A DNA stretch of 29,494 nucleotides from the NCBI GenBank assembly GCA_031976175.1, contig DALYLR010000038.1:1-29494 (forward strand), in the 5' to 3' direction. Origin of the DNA: DMER01 sp003451645 (GTDB taxonomy: Bacteria; Pseudomonadota; Alphaproteobacteria; Micropepsales; Micropepsaceae). Below are positions 18,861 through 27,642 of this stretch, piece after piece; the stretch's first letter is position 1; every line of letters starts with the position of its first letter. Position numbers and translations under genes: made by a program. The notes beneath the pieces were generated by a model, which ran no database searches, was not told where the DNA came from, and saw nothing but the letters and a program-made list of their open reading frames with translations.

Positions 18861-19457
18861 TTGACACAGCCGCACGCGGTCGCAGACCAAGCGTTAGATC
18901 AGCTTTTCCGTCATGCCCGGACGCAGAACAAATGGCTCGACAAGCCGGTCAGCCCAACGTTGCTGCAAGCCGTTTATGATTTGGCGCGAATGGGGCCCAC
19001 ATCGGCCAATTGTTCGCCAGCGCGCTTTGTATTTCTAACGTCTGAGGACGCGAAAGAGAAGCTGCGCCCGCTGCTGTTGCCTGGCAATGTGCAGAAGGTC
19101 GTGACCGCGCCGGTTACTGTCATCATCGGTCACGATCTGAAATTCTATGAGCACTTGCCAAAACTCTTCCCGCACACGGATGCGCGGTCCTGGTTTCTCG
19201 GCAATGAGGCGCTCATTCAATCGACTGCCTTTCGCAATGGCACGCTCCAGGGCGCCTATCTGATGATGGCCGCGCGTTCGCTTGGCCTTGATTGCGGTCC
19301 CATGTCCGGCTTCGACAATGCGGGCGTTGACAAAGTTTTCTTCCCAGATGGCCATGTGAAGTCCAACTTCATCTGTGCCTTGGGCTATGGCGATCCCTCG
19401 GGTCTGTTCCCCCGTTCGCCGCGCTTCTCCTTTGAGGAAGCGTGTCAGGTCCTCTAG
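18861..19457 (+). CDS. Nitroreductase-family malonic semialdehyde reductase-like
   Basis: A 198-residue FMN-dependent nitroreductase-fold protein of the RutE/HadB subgroup, whose best-known member reduces malonic semialdehyde to 3-hydroxypropionate. Family landmarks are RTQNKWLDKPVS near the N-terminus, LARMGPTSANCSPARFVF for FMN binding, and GLDCGPMSGFDNAGVD. No other rut pyrimidine-degradation genes are in the window, so the physiological substrate is uncertain and general quinone or aldehyde reduction is possible. Translation appears to start at TTG 18861, with AGGGAG (18847-18852) eight bases upstream; no nearby ATG would keep the conserved N-terminus. The stop codon overlaps the likely tsaB start by one base. 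Confidence 0.85.
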   Translation: MTQPHAVADQALDQLFRHARTQNKWLDKPVSPTLLQAVYDLARMGPTSANCSPARFVFLTSEDAKEKLRPLLLPGNVQKVVTAPVTVIIGHDLKFYEHLPKLFPHTDARSWFLGNEALIQSTAFRNGTLQGAYLMMAARSLGLDCGPMSGFDNAGVDKVFFPDGHVKSNFICALGYGDPSGLFPRSPRFSFEEACQVL

Positions 19458-20140
19458 TGATCCCGAGCACCTTGGCGATTGACAGCGCATTCGGCGCGCT
19501 GTCGGTCGCGGTGGCTTCGGCACGAGGGACGATGAGCCGCATTCGCGCTGATGGGCGGGCGGCGGAAGACTTGGGGCCTATGGTACGGGATATTCTTGCT
19601 GAGGCCGGCCTTCACGGCCACAGGCCGGAGCGAGTGGCGGTAACCCTGGGGCCTGGCGGTTTCACAAGTCTTCGCGCAGGCTTGGCGCTTGCCAAGGGAC
19701 TCGCTATGGGGTGGGGCGTGCCGCTTCTTGGTTTCACTACGTTATTTGCACTCGCTGCTGATGCGCGACGCGAGGCAACGGAGAACAAGCCCATCGCCGC
19801 GGCGATCGACGCCAAACGGGGCGAGGTCTTTGTTGCTATCTTTGGCCCAGATCTGGGGGTGTTGGTAGCGCCGCTCGTCACACCAGTGCAGGACCTAGCC
19901 GTCGCACTGAGGGCGCGGGTCGCGATCGAATCCATCCAAACTATTGCCGGTACCGGCGCCGGTATGGTCGTTGAGGCCCTTCGTCCCTTCGGTCTGACGG
20001 CACAAGTCTGCGCGCCCGGAGAGGCAGGCCTTGCATTGCCACTCGTCAACCTTGCTGCCAAAGCTGATCCGGCGGCCTTCCCCGCCAATGCCGTCTATCT
20101 GCGCCCGGCAGATGCCAGGCCCATGGCGCCCACCCAATGA
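19457..20140 (+). CDS. tsaB: tRNA t6A modification factor TsaB
   Basis: A 227-residue TsaB (YeaZ) protein, the partner of TsaD and TsaE in making N6-threonylcarbamoyladenosine at position 37 of ANN-decoding tRNAs. The ASKHA-fold N-terminus ILAIDSA-like segment (TLAIDSAFGALSVAV) and VTLGPGGFTSLRAGLALAKGLA are diagnostic. GTG 19457 is chosen: it shares one base with the preceding stop codon and has AGG about seven bases upstream. GTG 19442 would add five residues, but its GAGGAA lies only two bases away. It ends with ATGA shared with rimI, a conserved pairing. Confidence 0.92.
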   Translation: MIPSTLAIDSAFGALSVAVASARGTMSRIRADGRAAEDLGPMVRDILAEAGLHGHRPERVAVTLGPGGFTSLRAGLALAKGLAMGWGVPLLGFTTLFALAADARREATENKPIAAAIDAKRGEVFVAIFGPDLGVLVAPLVTPVQDLAVALRARVAIESIQTIAGTGAGMVVEALRPFGLTAQVCAPGEAGLALPLVNLAAKADPAAFPANAVYLRPADARPMAPTQ

Positions 20141-20586
20141 GGCTGCGTTTTGCTGGCATTGACGATTGTGGGGTACTCGCTGAGTTGCATTTTGAGTGTT
20201 TCCAGGATTGCTGGGACGCGGAATCGATCGCGGACCTTTTGCGCCTGCCAGGCCATTTTGCGGTCGCGGGCCAATCGGCGGACTCGCCAGAGCTGATCGG
20301 GTTTGGCTTGGCACGTGTCGCCGCCGATGAGGCGGAGGTTCTGACCATTTGTGTTGTACCTCATTCCCGCTGCAAGGGCGTGGGCCGCCAAATCCTCTTG
20401 GCGTTGCATGATCAGGCCGCGGCATTGGGGGCAGACGCGATCTATTTGGAGGTCTCCGTGGTTAACAGTGCCGCTATCGTCCTTTACAAGGGCCTTGGCT
20501 ATCGCGAGGCGGGGCTGCGCCCAGCCTATTATCGTAGTGCAAGCGGTGTGCATGATGCCCTGATCTTGCGGCGGCAACTCGGGTGA
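20137..20586 (+). CDS. rimI: RimI-like protein N-acetyltransferase
   Basis: A 149-residue GNAT-fold acetyltransferase. RimI acetylates the N-terminal alanine of ribosomal protein S18 in enterobacteria. The acetyl-CoA-binding motif A is present as VVPHSRCKGVGRQILLAL (R-x-x-G-x-G/A form, here RCKGVG). LEVSVVNSAAIVLYKGLGYREAGLRPAYY is the typical RimI C-terminal part. The gene starts in the ATGA overlap with tsaB, and the tsaB-rimI pair supports this assignment over a generic GNAT. Its true substrate in this organism is unproven. Confidence 0.88.
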   Translation: MRLRFAGIDDCGVLAELHFECFQDCWDAESIADLLRLPGHFAVAGQSADSPELIGFGLARVAADEAEVLTICVVPHSRCKGVGRQILLALHDQAAALGADAIYLEVSVVNSAAIVLYKGLGYREAGLRPAYYRSASGVHDALILRRQLG

Positions 20587-20661
20587 GCCGCAAGACAAGT
20601 GTTCCGTAAGAGCCCGGACTTGGTTAGTCTCACGCTGACAATGTGACTCAGTGGACAGCCG

Positions 20662-21093
20662 ATGGACCGGATCGAAAAACTCTGCATTGCGAAGGGCTTA
20701 AGGATGACAGGGCAGCGGCGCGTGATTGCCAGGGTGCTGAGCACCTCCGCCGATCATCCTGATGCCGAGGAGCTTTACCGGCGTGCTTCGGCCGTCGACA
20801 AGAACATCTCGATCGCGACTGTCTACCGGACCGTTCGCCTCTTTGAAGATGCTGGAATTCTGGAGCGCCATGACTTCCGCGATGGCCGGTCGCGTTATGA
20901 AGAGGTCCCAAGCGAGCACCACGATCATCTCATTGACGTGGTTAGCGGCAAAGTGATCGAGTTCCAGAACGAACAAATTGAGCGATTGCAGCGCGAAATT
21001 GCTGAGAAGTTGGGATATAAGCTGGTAGATCACCGGCTGGAGCTCTACGGGGTCCCGCTTAACCGCGATAGCACGGAGCCCACCAAGGGCTAG
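20662..21093 (+). CDS. fur: Fur-family metal regulator (alphaproteobacterial Fur/Mur)
   Basis: A 143-residue Fur-family repressor. The winged-helix DNA-binding domain covers about 1-80 (LRMTGQRRVIARVL, ISIATVYRTVRLFEDAGIL). The dimerisation/metal domain has EHHDHLIDVVSGKVIEF, the core metal site. The only cysteine is Cys8, so the structural Cys4 zinc site of enterobacterial Fur is absent. This is the alphaproteobacterial Fur/Mur type, which in rhizobia responds to manganese. It is unlikely to be Irr, because the conserved HHDHL and local context fit Fur/Mur. The start has no strong ribosome site. It lies 75 bases after rimI, possibly with its own promoter, and upstream of plsC. Confidence 0.9.
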   Translation: MDRIEKLCIAKGLRMTGQRRVIARVLSTSADHPDAEELYRRASAVDKNISIATVYRTVRLFEDAGILERHDFRDGRSRYEEVPSEHHDHLIDVVSGKVIEFQNEQIERLQREIAEKLGYKLVDHRLELYGVPLNRDSTEPTKG

Positions 21094-21150
21094 TTGGAAT
21101 GACCGGGCTGGGGCACGACGCGTGACTGTCCCGCCCATCTTAGGATCGAC

Positions 21151-22023
21151 ATGAGGGCAATTCGAGGGTTCGGCTGTCTTTTAGGATTTCTGCTCATCAC
21201 GTTGGCCGTGATGCCAGTGCAGTGGCTCGCGATTCGCTATAACTGGGCGCTGAAGGACACGCTGCCAATCCGCTATCACCGCATGGTGTGCCGCCTGATT
21301 GGTATCCGTATCGAGACCTTTGGGAAGCCGGTGCAAGATCGCGGTGTGTTTTTGGCTGCCAATCACACATCATATCTGGACATTCCGATTTTGGCGGCCG
21401 TCATTCCAGTTTGCTATGTAGCAAAGGCCGATGTTGGGCGATGGCCTCTCTTTGGCACGCTGGCACGCCTCTCGCGCACCGTCTTTGTGGAGCGGGAACG
21501 GCGTAGCCGGACAGCAGCGCAGCGCGATGTCATCCGCGAGCGCCTGGAGGAGGGGGGCACGATAGTACTCTTTGCCGAAGGCACCTCCAGCGATGGCAAC
21601 CGTGTGTTGGAATTCAAGAGTGCCTTGCTCTCGGCTGCTGATGGGACTGTCAGGCTGCCCGATGGCAGCGAGCGCCGTATCATCGTGCAGCCTGTATCGG
21701 TCGCCTACACGCGCTTGCACGGCATGCCAATGGGGCGGGAGTATCGCCCCTTTTTTGCATGGTATGGCGACATGGACCTCGTGCCGCATTTGTGGGAGGC
21801 ATTCTGCCTCGGTCCCATCGATGTGGTGGTGCATTACCATCCGCCCCTCACTGTTGACCAGTTCGGCGGGTCACGCAAGGCTCTGGCGCTGCAATGCCAG
21901 AAGCTCGTGGCTGAGGGGGTGGCGCACGCCTTGGCAGGCCGTCCCGGCGCGGTTGGTCCAGCTTATAATGACGACAAGACGCACATTGCCGCGGTTGAAC
22001 GCGCGGCAGCGGAGGCCGCGTGA
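21151..22023 (+). CDS. plsC: 1-acyl-sn-glycerol-3-phosphate acyltransferase
   Basis: A 290-residue PlsC-type acyltransferase that adds the second acyl chain to lysophosphatidate, making phosphatidate for phospholipids. An N-terminal hydrophobic helix (about 8-28) anchors it in the inner membrane. The catalytic H-x4-D motif is NHTSYLD (His72, Asp77), and FAEGTSS is the substrate-binding EGTR-equivalent. An AGGA lies just upstream of the ATG. It sits between fur and miaB, as in many alphaproteobacteria. An ornithine-lipid acyltransferase (OlsA-like) role cannot be fully excluded. Confidence 0.88.
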   Translation: MRAIRGFGCLLGFLLITLAVMPVQWLAIRYNWALKDTLPIRYHRMVCRLIGIRIETFGKPVQDRGVFLAANHTSYLDIPILAAVIPVCYVAKADVGRWPLFGTLARLSRTVFVERERRSRTAAQRDVIRERLEEGGTIVLFAEGTSSDGNRVLEFKSALLSAADGTVRLPDGSERRIIVQPVSVAYTRLHGMPMGREYRPFFAWYGDMDLVPHLWEAFCLGPIDVVVHYHPPLTVDQFGGSRKALALQCQKLVAEGVAHALAGRPGAVGPAYNDDKTHIAAVERAAAEAA

Positions 22024-22083
22024 CCAGCGCTTGCAGACTTCAGGTGTGTTGCGGCATAAGTCGCGGCCTTGTGGACTGAACCC

Positions 22084-23454
22084 ATGACCGCGCCCAAACC
22101 TCCGAGAAAGCTGTACATCAAGACCTATGGCTGCCAGATGAATGTCTACGATTCCGGCAGGATCGCAGACCTGTTGGCGCCCCATGGCTACGCCGCCAGT
22201 GATACGCCTGACGATGCCGATATGGTGGTGCTCAATACCTGTCATATCCGTGAGAAGGCAGTCGAGAAGGTCTATTCCGAGTTAGGCCGTCTGCGACCGC
22301 TGCAACAGGACAAGGCCGCCCGCGGAGGGCGCATGATGGTAGCTGTTGCTGGCTGTGTTGCGCAGGCCGAAGGCGCTGAGCTGCAGCGCCGTGCACCCAT
22401 GGTCGACATTGTCGTCGGCGCACAGGCCTATCACCGGCTGCCCGAGCTCATTGCCAAGGCCGCGCGCGAGGGTGGACATGCGCTCGACACCGAGTTCCCC
22501 GCGATCGACAAGTTCGACAGCCTTCCCGCGACAGCCTCAGCGCCAGGGGTGTCGGCTTTCCTCACCGTGCAAGAAGGCTGTGATAAGTTTTGCACGTTTT
22601 GCGTGGTGCCCTATACGCGCGGAGCGGAATACTCGCGGCCCGTTGCCAAGATTGCCGATGAAGCCCGGCATTTGGTCAGCCTTGGCGTTCGCGAGGTGAC
22701 GCTCCTGGGGCAGAATGTAAATGCCTTCCATGGGGAAGGTCCAGACGGCCGCCCATGGGGCCTCGGCCGGTTGATCCGGCATTTGGCAGACATCAAAGAC
22801 CTCGCGCGCATTCGTTACACGACCAGCCACCCGCGCGATATGGATGATGATCTGATTGCTGCACATGCCGATGTACCGCAACTGATGCCCTTTTTGCACC
22901 TGCCGGTTCAATCGGGCTCTGACGCCGTGTTGGAGGCGATGAACCGTCAGCATACCGCGGATGACTATCGACGCATCATAAACAAAATTCGCGACGCCCG
23001 GCCTGACATTGTCCTGTCGTCTGATTTCATCGTTGGCTTCCCTGGCGAGACAGACCGCGATTTTGCCGACACCATGGGGCTTGTTCGCGAGATCGGTTTT
23101 GTTCAGGCCTATTCCTTCAAATACTCGCCCCGTCCCGGCACGCCCGCAGCCGCCGCCCGCAAGCAGGTGCCGGAGGCTGTCAAGGCGGAACGGCTTGACG
23201 AATTGCTTGCTCTCCTTAGGGTCCAGCAAGAGGCGTTTTGGCGATCTTGCGTCGGTCGCACTATGGATGTCCTTTTTGAGCGCAAAGGCCGCTATGCGGG
23301 TCAATTGGTCGGCCGTAGCCCCTTCTTGCAAGGCGTACATGCCGACGCGCCTGAAAGCCTCATTGGCCAAATCGCGCCCGTTCGTATTGAAGAGGCAAGG
23401 ACCAACAGCCTTCTGGGTGCACTGGTTTCGCCGTGTCACGGGGAGGCTGCTTGA
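22084..23454 (+). CDS. miaB: tRNA-2-methylthio-N6-isopentenyladenosine synthase
   Basis: A 456-residue radical-SAM methylthiotransferase that modifies i6A37 of tRNAs to ms2i6A. The N-terminal UPF0004 domain holds the first cluster ligands Cys17 (YGCQMN), Cys53 (NTCHIREKA) and Cys91 (AGCVAQ). The radical-SAM triad Cys166, Cys170 and Cys173 lies in EGCDKFCTFCVVPYTRG. A C-terminal TRAM domain (about 385-455) binds tRNA. All six ligands are intact. The ATG at 22084 is preferred to TTG 22069. It starts the conserved miaB-phoH-ybeY-corC-lnt run, and its stop overlaps the phoH start by four bases. Confidence 0.97.
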   Translation: MTAPKPPRKLYIKTYGCQMNVYDSGRIADLLAPHGYAASDTPDDADMVVLNTCHIREKAVEKVYSELGRLRPLQQDKAARGGRMMVAVAGCVAQAEGAELQRRAPMVDIVVGAQAYHRLPELIAKAAREGGHALDTEFPAIDKFDSLPATASAPGVSAFLTVQEGCDKFCTFCVVPYTRGAEYSRPVAKIADEARHLVSLGVREVTLLGQNVNAFHGEGPDGRPWGLGRLIRHLADIKDLARIRYTTSHPRDMDDDLIAAHADVPQLMPFLHLPVQSGSDAVLEAMNRQHTADDYRRIINKIRDARPDIVLSSDFIVGFPGETDRDFADTMGLVREIGFVQAYSFKYSPRPGTPAAAARKQVPEAVKAERLDELLALLRVQQEAFWRSCVGRTMDVLFERKGRYAGQLVGRSPFLQGVHADAPESLIGQIAPVRIEEARTNSLLGALVSPCHGEAA

Positions 23455-24446
23455 CCCGCAAAGCCGCAGCGCCCGCGGAGGCCACCCAGGTCTTGGCCTT
23501 TGAAGACAACGGCCTCTTGAAAGAACTCGTGGGGCCGATGGGGTTGCATCTCGCCCAACTTGAGCGGCGCTTGGGCGTGGACATCCACCACAGCGGCAAC
23601 CGGTTGTCGCTTAAGGGGGCCAAAGCCGCGATCGCGCAGGCACGCAAGGCATTGGAGCGGCTCTATGCGCATTTGGAAGATGGCGGCCAATTGAGCGCGG
23701 GCGACATCGATACCGCTGCCAACCAAGCCGCTTCTGGCTCTGAGGGCCCTAGCGCGTTTTCGCCATCACTGACACTTCAGACGCCGCGCAAGCTGATAAA
23801 GCCAAAATCCAAAACCCAAGCCGATTATGTGGCCGCGTTAAACCGAAGTGAACTGGTCCTGGGCATAGGTCCTGCCGGTACGGGCAAGACCTATCTCGCC
23901 GTTGCGGCGGGGATATCGCGTTTAGTCAAAGGTGAAGTGGACCGGCTGATCTTGTCCAGGCCTGCCGTTGAGGCGGGCGAGAAGCTGGGCTTCTTGCCAG
24001 GCAATATGGAGGAAAAGGTCGATCCTTACTTGCGCCCGCTCTATGACGCGCTGCACGACATGTTGCCGGGGGATCAGATCTCCAAACGGCGGGAGGCGGG
24101 GGATATCGAAGTAGCCCCTCTGGCGTTTATGCGCGGGCGGACACTGTCCAATGCTTTTATCATCTTGGATGAAGCGCAGAACACGACTCCACAACAGATG
24201 AAAATGTTTCTGACCCGTTTGGGCGAAGGATCTTACATGGTGGTGACGGGCGACCCTTCGCAAATCGATTTGCCGCGCGGTCAGCCGTCTGGCCTCATCG
24301 AGGCCCAGCAGGTTCTGGACGGCGTTGCCGGAACGGAGATCGTGACCTTCGGCGAGGAGGATGTGGTTCGGCATCCGCTCGTGAAGCGAATTGTCCGCGC
24401 CTATGACACGTTCGAAAAGCGTGGCGGAGGCGCTGCAGGGCAGTGA
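23451..24446 (+). CDS. phoH: PhoH-like ATPase (YbeZ)
   Basis: A 331-residue P-loop ATPase of the PhoH/YbeZ family, which associates with YbeY in RNA metabolism; its precise activity is not settled. An N-terminal KH-like region (about 14-75, LERRLGVDIHHSGNRLSL) precedes the ATPase domain with Walker A GPAGTGKT (140-147), PAVEAGEKLGFLPG and the Walker B FIILDEAQNTTPQQMKM. The TTG start at 23451 lies in a TTGA overlap with the miaB stop and has GGGAGG (23441-23446) four bases upstream; GTG 23433 would add six residues. ybeY begins within its stop codon. Confidence 0.93.
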   Translation: MTRKAAAPAEATQVLAFEDNGLLKELVGPMGLHLAQLERRLGVDIHHSGNRLSLKGAKAAIAQARKALERLYAHLEDGGQLSAGDIDTAANQAASGSEGPSAFSPSLTLQTPRKLIKPKSKTQADYVAALNRSELVLGIGPAGTGKTYLAVAAGISRLVKGEVDRLILSRPAVEAGEKLGFLPGNMEEKVDPYLRPLYDALHDMLPGDQISKRREAGDIEVAPLAFMRGRTLSNAFIILDEAQNTTPQQMKMFLTRLGEGSYMVVTGDPSQIDLPRGQPSGLIEAQQVLDGVAGTEIVTFGEEDVVRHPLVKRIVRAYDTFEKRGGGAAGQ

Positions 24447-24949
24447 TGAGTGCTCAGCCAATGTCACCCCTCGCGCTCAATGTGATGGTTCGGACGCGCG
24501 CGCGCCTTTGGAGCGTAGCATGGCCCGATCGTAGAGCAGATTGTTCCAATGTCATTGAAACCGCCGTAAAATGCCTTGACGCGACACTCCGCGGTTTCGT
24601 CGAAGTCGAGCTCACCGACGACAGGCGTATCGGCCAATTGAACAGAGACTTCCGAGGCAAAGCCAAACCGACAAATGTCTTGGCATTTGAGAATCCACTA
24701 CAACCATTGGGAGCGATTGTGCTTGCCTTTGAGACTATTGCTGCCGAAGCTGAGAGCCAGGGCAAGAATTTTCGCGCCCACACGACGCATCTTTTGGTTC
24801 ATGGCCTCTTACATCTTGCGGGCTATGATCATATCCTTCGAGAACAGCGCCGCATTATGGAAAAGCTTGAGATACAAATTTTACGCACGATGGGCATCGC
24901 CAATCCATACATCACACAAGCGCTACCACGGGTGCAGGGCACGCTATGA
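24446..24949 (+). CDS. ybeY: Endoribonuclease YbeY (rRNA maturation factor)
   Basis: A 167-residue metal-dependent RNase needed for 16S rRNA 3'-end maturation and late 70S quality control. The zinc motif HGLLHLAGYDH is complete (His119, His123, His129), and the conserved Arg of RDFRGKAKPTNVLAFE is present (Arg70). The usual aspartate of the following LGD(I/L)V motif is replaced by Ala90 (PLGAIVLAFE). ATG 24446 shares its A with the phoH stop and has AGGG five bases upstream; GTG 24443 is an alternative. It ends in an ATGA overlap with corC. Confidence 0.94.
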   Translation: MSAQPMSPLALNVMVRTRARLWSVAWPDRRADCSNVIETAVKCLDATLRGFVEVELTDDRRIGQLNRDFRGKAKPTNVLAFENPLQPLGAIVLAFETIAAEAESQGKNFRAHTTHLLVHGLLHLAGYDHILREQRRIMEKLEIQILRTMGIANPYITQALPRVQGTL

Positions 24950-25908
24950 GTGATCCCAATACCGGGGCTGTCGCGGCCGGTCGCGCGCAAACACAATCCG
25001 CTCCGACCTGGTTTCAGGGCATGGTGGGCGCCTTGCGCACCCTTGTGGGTGGCAAGGTCGAAGCGGAAAGCATGCGCGAAAGCCTGGAGGAGATGCTCGG
25101 CGAGCGCACACAGGAAGAGGGAGCCTTAGACGTCAGTGAACGGCGGATGCTGTTCAATATTTTGGCGTTCAGCGAACTCAAGGTGGATGCGATTATGGTG
25201 CCGCGTGCGGACATCATCGCTGTTGAAGAGAGCACACCGATGGCGGAGCTTGTGCGTGTGTTCTATGAGGCGCAGCACTCGCGCCTGCCGGTGTACCGAG
25301 AAACCTTGGACCATATGGTCGGCATGGTGCATATCAAGGAACTCATCGGGCTGGCCGCACCCGAACAAGCTGGGGTGAAGCGGCCGCAGGCGATCAAGGA
25401 CATCATTCGTGAGGTTCTGTTTGTTCCGGGCTCGATGCTGGCCACCGACCTCCTGCTGAAAATGCAAGCCACGCGTATCCATTTGGCGCTGGTCATTGAC
25501 GAATATGGTGGAACCGATGGTCTCGTCTCCATCGAAGACTTGGTTGAGCAGATCGTTGGCGATATTGAGGACGAGCACGATACCGATGAGACGGCCACTC
25601 TGGTTGCGCGAGAAGACGGTGGTTTTGATGCGAGCGCCCGTGCAGGCCTTGAAGAGGTTGAAGAGGCGCTCGGGCTAAAACTCGCCGATCCGGAAGAGGC
25701 GAGCGAGATCGATACGCTCGCTGGACTGGTTTCGCAGTTGGTGGGGCGCGTTCCGCAACGCGGAGAGGTGATCCGGCATCCCGCTGGGGTAGAATTTGAA
25801 GTGATCGAGGCAGACCCCCGACGGTTGCGCCGTATTCGGATCCACCGTGTCAATCGCATCACCCCTGGGTCGGTCCCTTCGGCGGCACTTACGGGTCCCG
25901 GTGCCTAG
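24946..25908 (+). CDS. corC: CorC/HlyC-family CBS-domain protein
   Basis: A 320-residue soluble protein (YbeX-like) without membrane segments. Two CBS domains (about 80-140, beginning VDAIMVPRADIIAVEE; and about 148-210, with ALVIDEYGGTDGLVSIEDLVEQIVGDI) are followed by a C-terminal CorC_HlyC transporter-associated domain (about 225-310). It has been tied to magnesium/cobalt efflux and, through genomic linkage, to ribosome metabolism. Its start is the ATGA overlap with ybeY. The 3' end overlaps the likely lnt start by eight bases. Confidence 0.92.
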   Translation: MSDPNTGAVAAGRAQTQSAPTWFQGMVGALRTLVGGKVEAESMRESLEEMLGERTQEEGALDVSERRMLFNILAFSELKVDAIMVPRADIIAVEESTPMAELVRVFYEAQHSRLPVYRETLDHMVGMVHIKELIGLAAPEQAGVKRPQAIKDIIREVLFVPGSMLATDLLLKMQATRIHLALVIDEYGGTDGLVSIEDLVEQIVGDIEDEHDTDETATLVAREDGGFDASARAGLEEVEEALGLKLADPEEASEIDTLAGLVSQLVGRVPQRGEVIRHPAGVEFEVIEADPRRLRRIRIHRVNRITPGSVPSAALTGPGA

Positions 25909-27550
25909 GTCCGGCCGGCTTTGGCTCAAAGTGGTGGTCAAGCTGCGGGCCCTTAATCGGCGCGTTCGCGAACTGAAGTCCTGGCGTGCCGGGGCCGTCG
26001 CTTTCCTGGCTGGGGTTGTATCAGCTCTTGCGATGGCGCCATTCCACTTTTGGCTAGTGCTGCCCTTCACCCTGGGGATGGCGCTCTGGCTCGTCGATGG
26101 TGCGGGCCAATGCGAAAAGCCCATACGCGCTGCGGCCTGGCGCGGCTGGACATTTGGCTTCGGGTATTTCCTCGCGGGGATTTATTGGGTTGGCTATGCC
26201 TTTTTGGTCAATCCCAACGCGCATGCGTGGTTATTGCCCTTTGTTGCTGTCTTGTTTCCCGGGGGGCTGGCACTTTTCTTCGTGTTCAGCTTTGTGCTCG
26301 CCCATCTCGTCGCAAGTCCGGGTGCTTTTCGGGCCGCTGGCTTTGCTTTGGCGGTCTCAGCTGGCGAGTGGCTTCGCGGGCATATGTTCACGGGGTTTCC
26401 GTGGAACCTGTTTGGCTACACTTGGTCGGACAGTATCTGGCTCATGCAACCGGCAGCCCTGTTCGGCATTTACGCCTTAAGCCTCCTGACAGTTCTCGCT
26501 TTCGTTTTGCCAGCCACTTTGTTTTCCCGAGCAGGGCGCCTCGATCCAGCTTGGTGGCGCGCTTGCGTGACCTCCGTGGTGCTGATCGGAACAGGGGCGG
26601 CCTACGGCGCCTGGCGGGTTCCGGCCGCGCCATCGCCAATTCACGCTGGCGAGGTCGTCCGCATTGTCCAACCCAACGTACCCCAGAACGAGAAGTGGCA
26701 ACGCGAACATCTATCACGCAACTGGTTGCGTTTGATCGCACCACTTGGACAAGGGCTGACGCCAGGTGGGAAGCCGCCCTACACCGTCGCGATCTGGCCC
26801 GAAGCGGCCCCCCCATTTATTCTCGCGGAGCAACCTGAGGCCTTGGAAGCCATCGGCAGCGTCTTGCCGCCCGGCACGCGCCTGATCAGTGGTTCGGTCC
26901 AACGCCGGGACGGGGCAAGCGGAGGGATGGACTACTACAACGGGATCGATATAATCGGTGACGACGGTAAGGTCGTCGAGAGCTACCAGAAGTCGCATCT
27001 GGTGCCTTTTGGCGAGTACCTGCCCCTGGCGCCCCTCCTTGAGCGCTTGGGTATCACGAAGCTGACCGGGGGCCAGGGTGGTTTCAAATCTGGTTCAGGT
27101 GTGCGGTCGATCACACTTTCGCCACAATCAACCATCGGTCCGTTGATTTGTTACGAGATTGTATTTTCTCGTGCGGTTGTTGATCGAGCCCGGCGCCCGG
27201 ATTGGTTGGTCAATCTCACCGATGATTCCTGGTTCGGCCCGTCCTCAGGCCCTTATCAACACTTGGGAATTGCCCGTTTGAGAGCGGTTGAAGAGGGTCT
27301 CGCCGTAGTGCGGGCAGCCAACACCGGCGTCTCAGCGATCATTGATCCATACGGCCGTGTGGTTGCATCAATTCCACTCGGTACCGTCGGACTCCTACAG
27401 GCTGCTGTGCCCCAAAAATTGCCACAAACCCTCTACGCGCATGGCGGGGAGTTGGTGTATGGTCTGCTCATGGTCGTGCTGGCCGGGTTGATCGGCGGGG
27501 GGCGCTGGGGGTTACTCCAGGGCCAAGGTAGCAACCGGATGCACCACTAG
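25901..27550 (+). CDS. lnt: Apolipoprotein N-acyltransferase
   Basis: About 549 residues. Lnt adds the third acyl chain to the N-terminal cysteine of lipoproteins in the inner membrane. Roughly six hydrophobic helices make up the N-terminal half (from FLAGVVSALAMAPFHFW). The C-terminal half is the nitrilase-like catalytic domain, with the Glu of IWPEAAPPF, the Lys of YQKSHLVPFGEYLP and the Cys of ICYEIVFSRA, the complete E-K-C triad. The start is uncertain: GTG 25901 overlaps the corC end by eight bases and is used here; GTG 25847 would add 18 residues read in the corC frame's shadow, and GTG 25931 would remove ten. No strong ribosome site is visible. Confidence 0.93.
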   Translation: MPRSGRLWLKVVVKLRALNRRVRELKSWRAGAVAFLAGVVSALAMAPFHFWLVLPFTLGMALWLVDGAGQCEKPIRAAAWRGWTFGFGYFLAGIYWVGYAFLVNPNAHAWLLPFVAVLFPGGLALFFVFSFVLAHLVASPGAFRAAGFALAVSAGEWLRGHMFTGFPWNLFGYTWSDSIWLMQPAALFGIYALSLLTVLAFVLPATLFSRAGRLDPAWWRACVTSVVLIGTGAAYGAWRVPAAPSPIHAGEVVRIVQPNVPQNEKWQREHLSRNWLRLIAPLGQGLTPGGKPPYTVAIWPEAAPPFILAEQPEALEAIGSVLPPGTRLISGSVQRRDGASGGMDYYNGIDIIGDDGKVVESYQKSHLVPFGEYLPLAPLLERLGITKLTGGQGGFKSGSGVRSITLSPQSTIGPLICYEIVFSRAVVDRARRPDWLVNLTDDSWFGPSSGPYQHLGIARLRAVEEGLAVVRAANTGVSAIIDPYGRVVASIPLGTVGLLQAAVPQKLPQTLYAHGGELVYGLLMVVLAGLIGGGRWGLLQGQGSNRMHH

Positions 27551-27642
27551 TTAAACTTCTCGTTGACTCGTGAGCGGCCATAATACAAAACGCGCAGTAG
27601 TGGATCGCGAGTTGTGCGCTCTGCTGCGAGGGGACTGCCAAG

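Noticed and set aside
18861..18866. TTGACA hexamer as a -35 box
   Set aside because: It coincides with the nitroreductase TTG start and has no -10 box 16-18 bases downstream.
22537..23439. 300-residue minus-strand frame inside miaB
   Set aside because: Antisense to an intact radical-SAM enzyme; no family resemblance.
27563..27584. TTGACT plus CATAAT as a promoter for the XRE gene
   Set aside because: The two boxes are only 10 bases apart, too short for a sigma70-type promoter.
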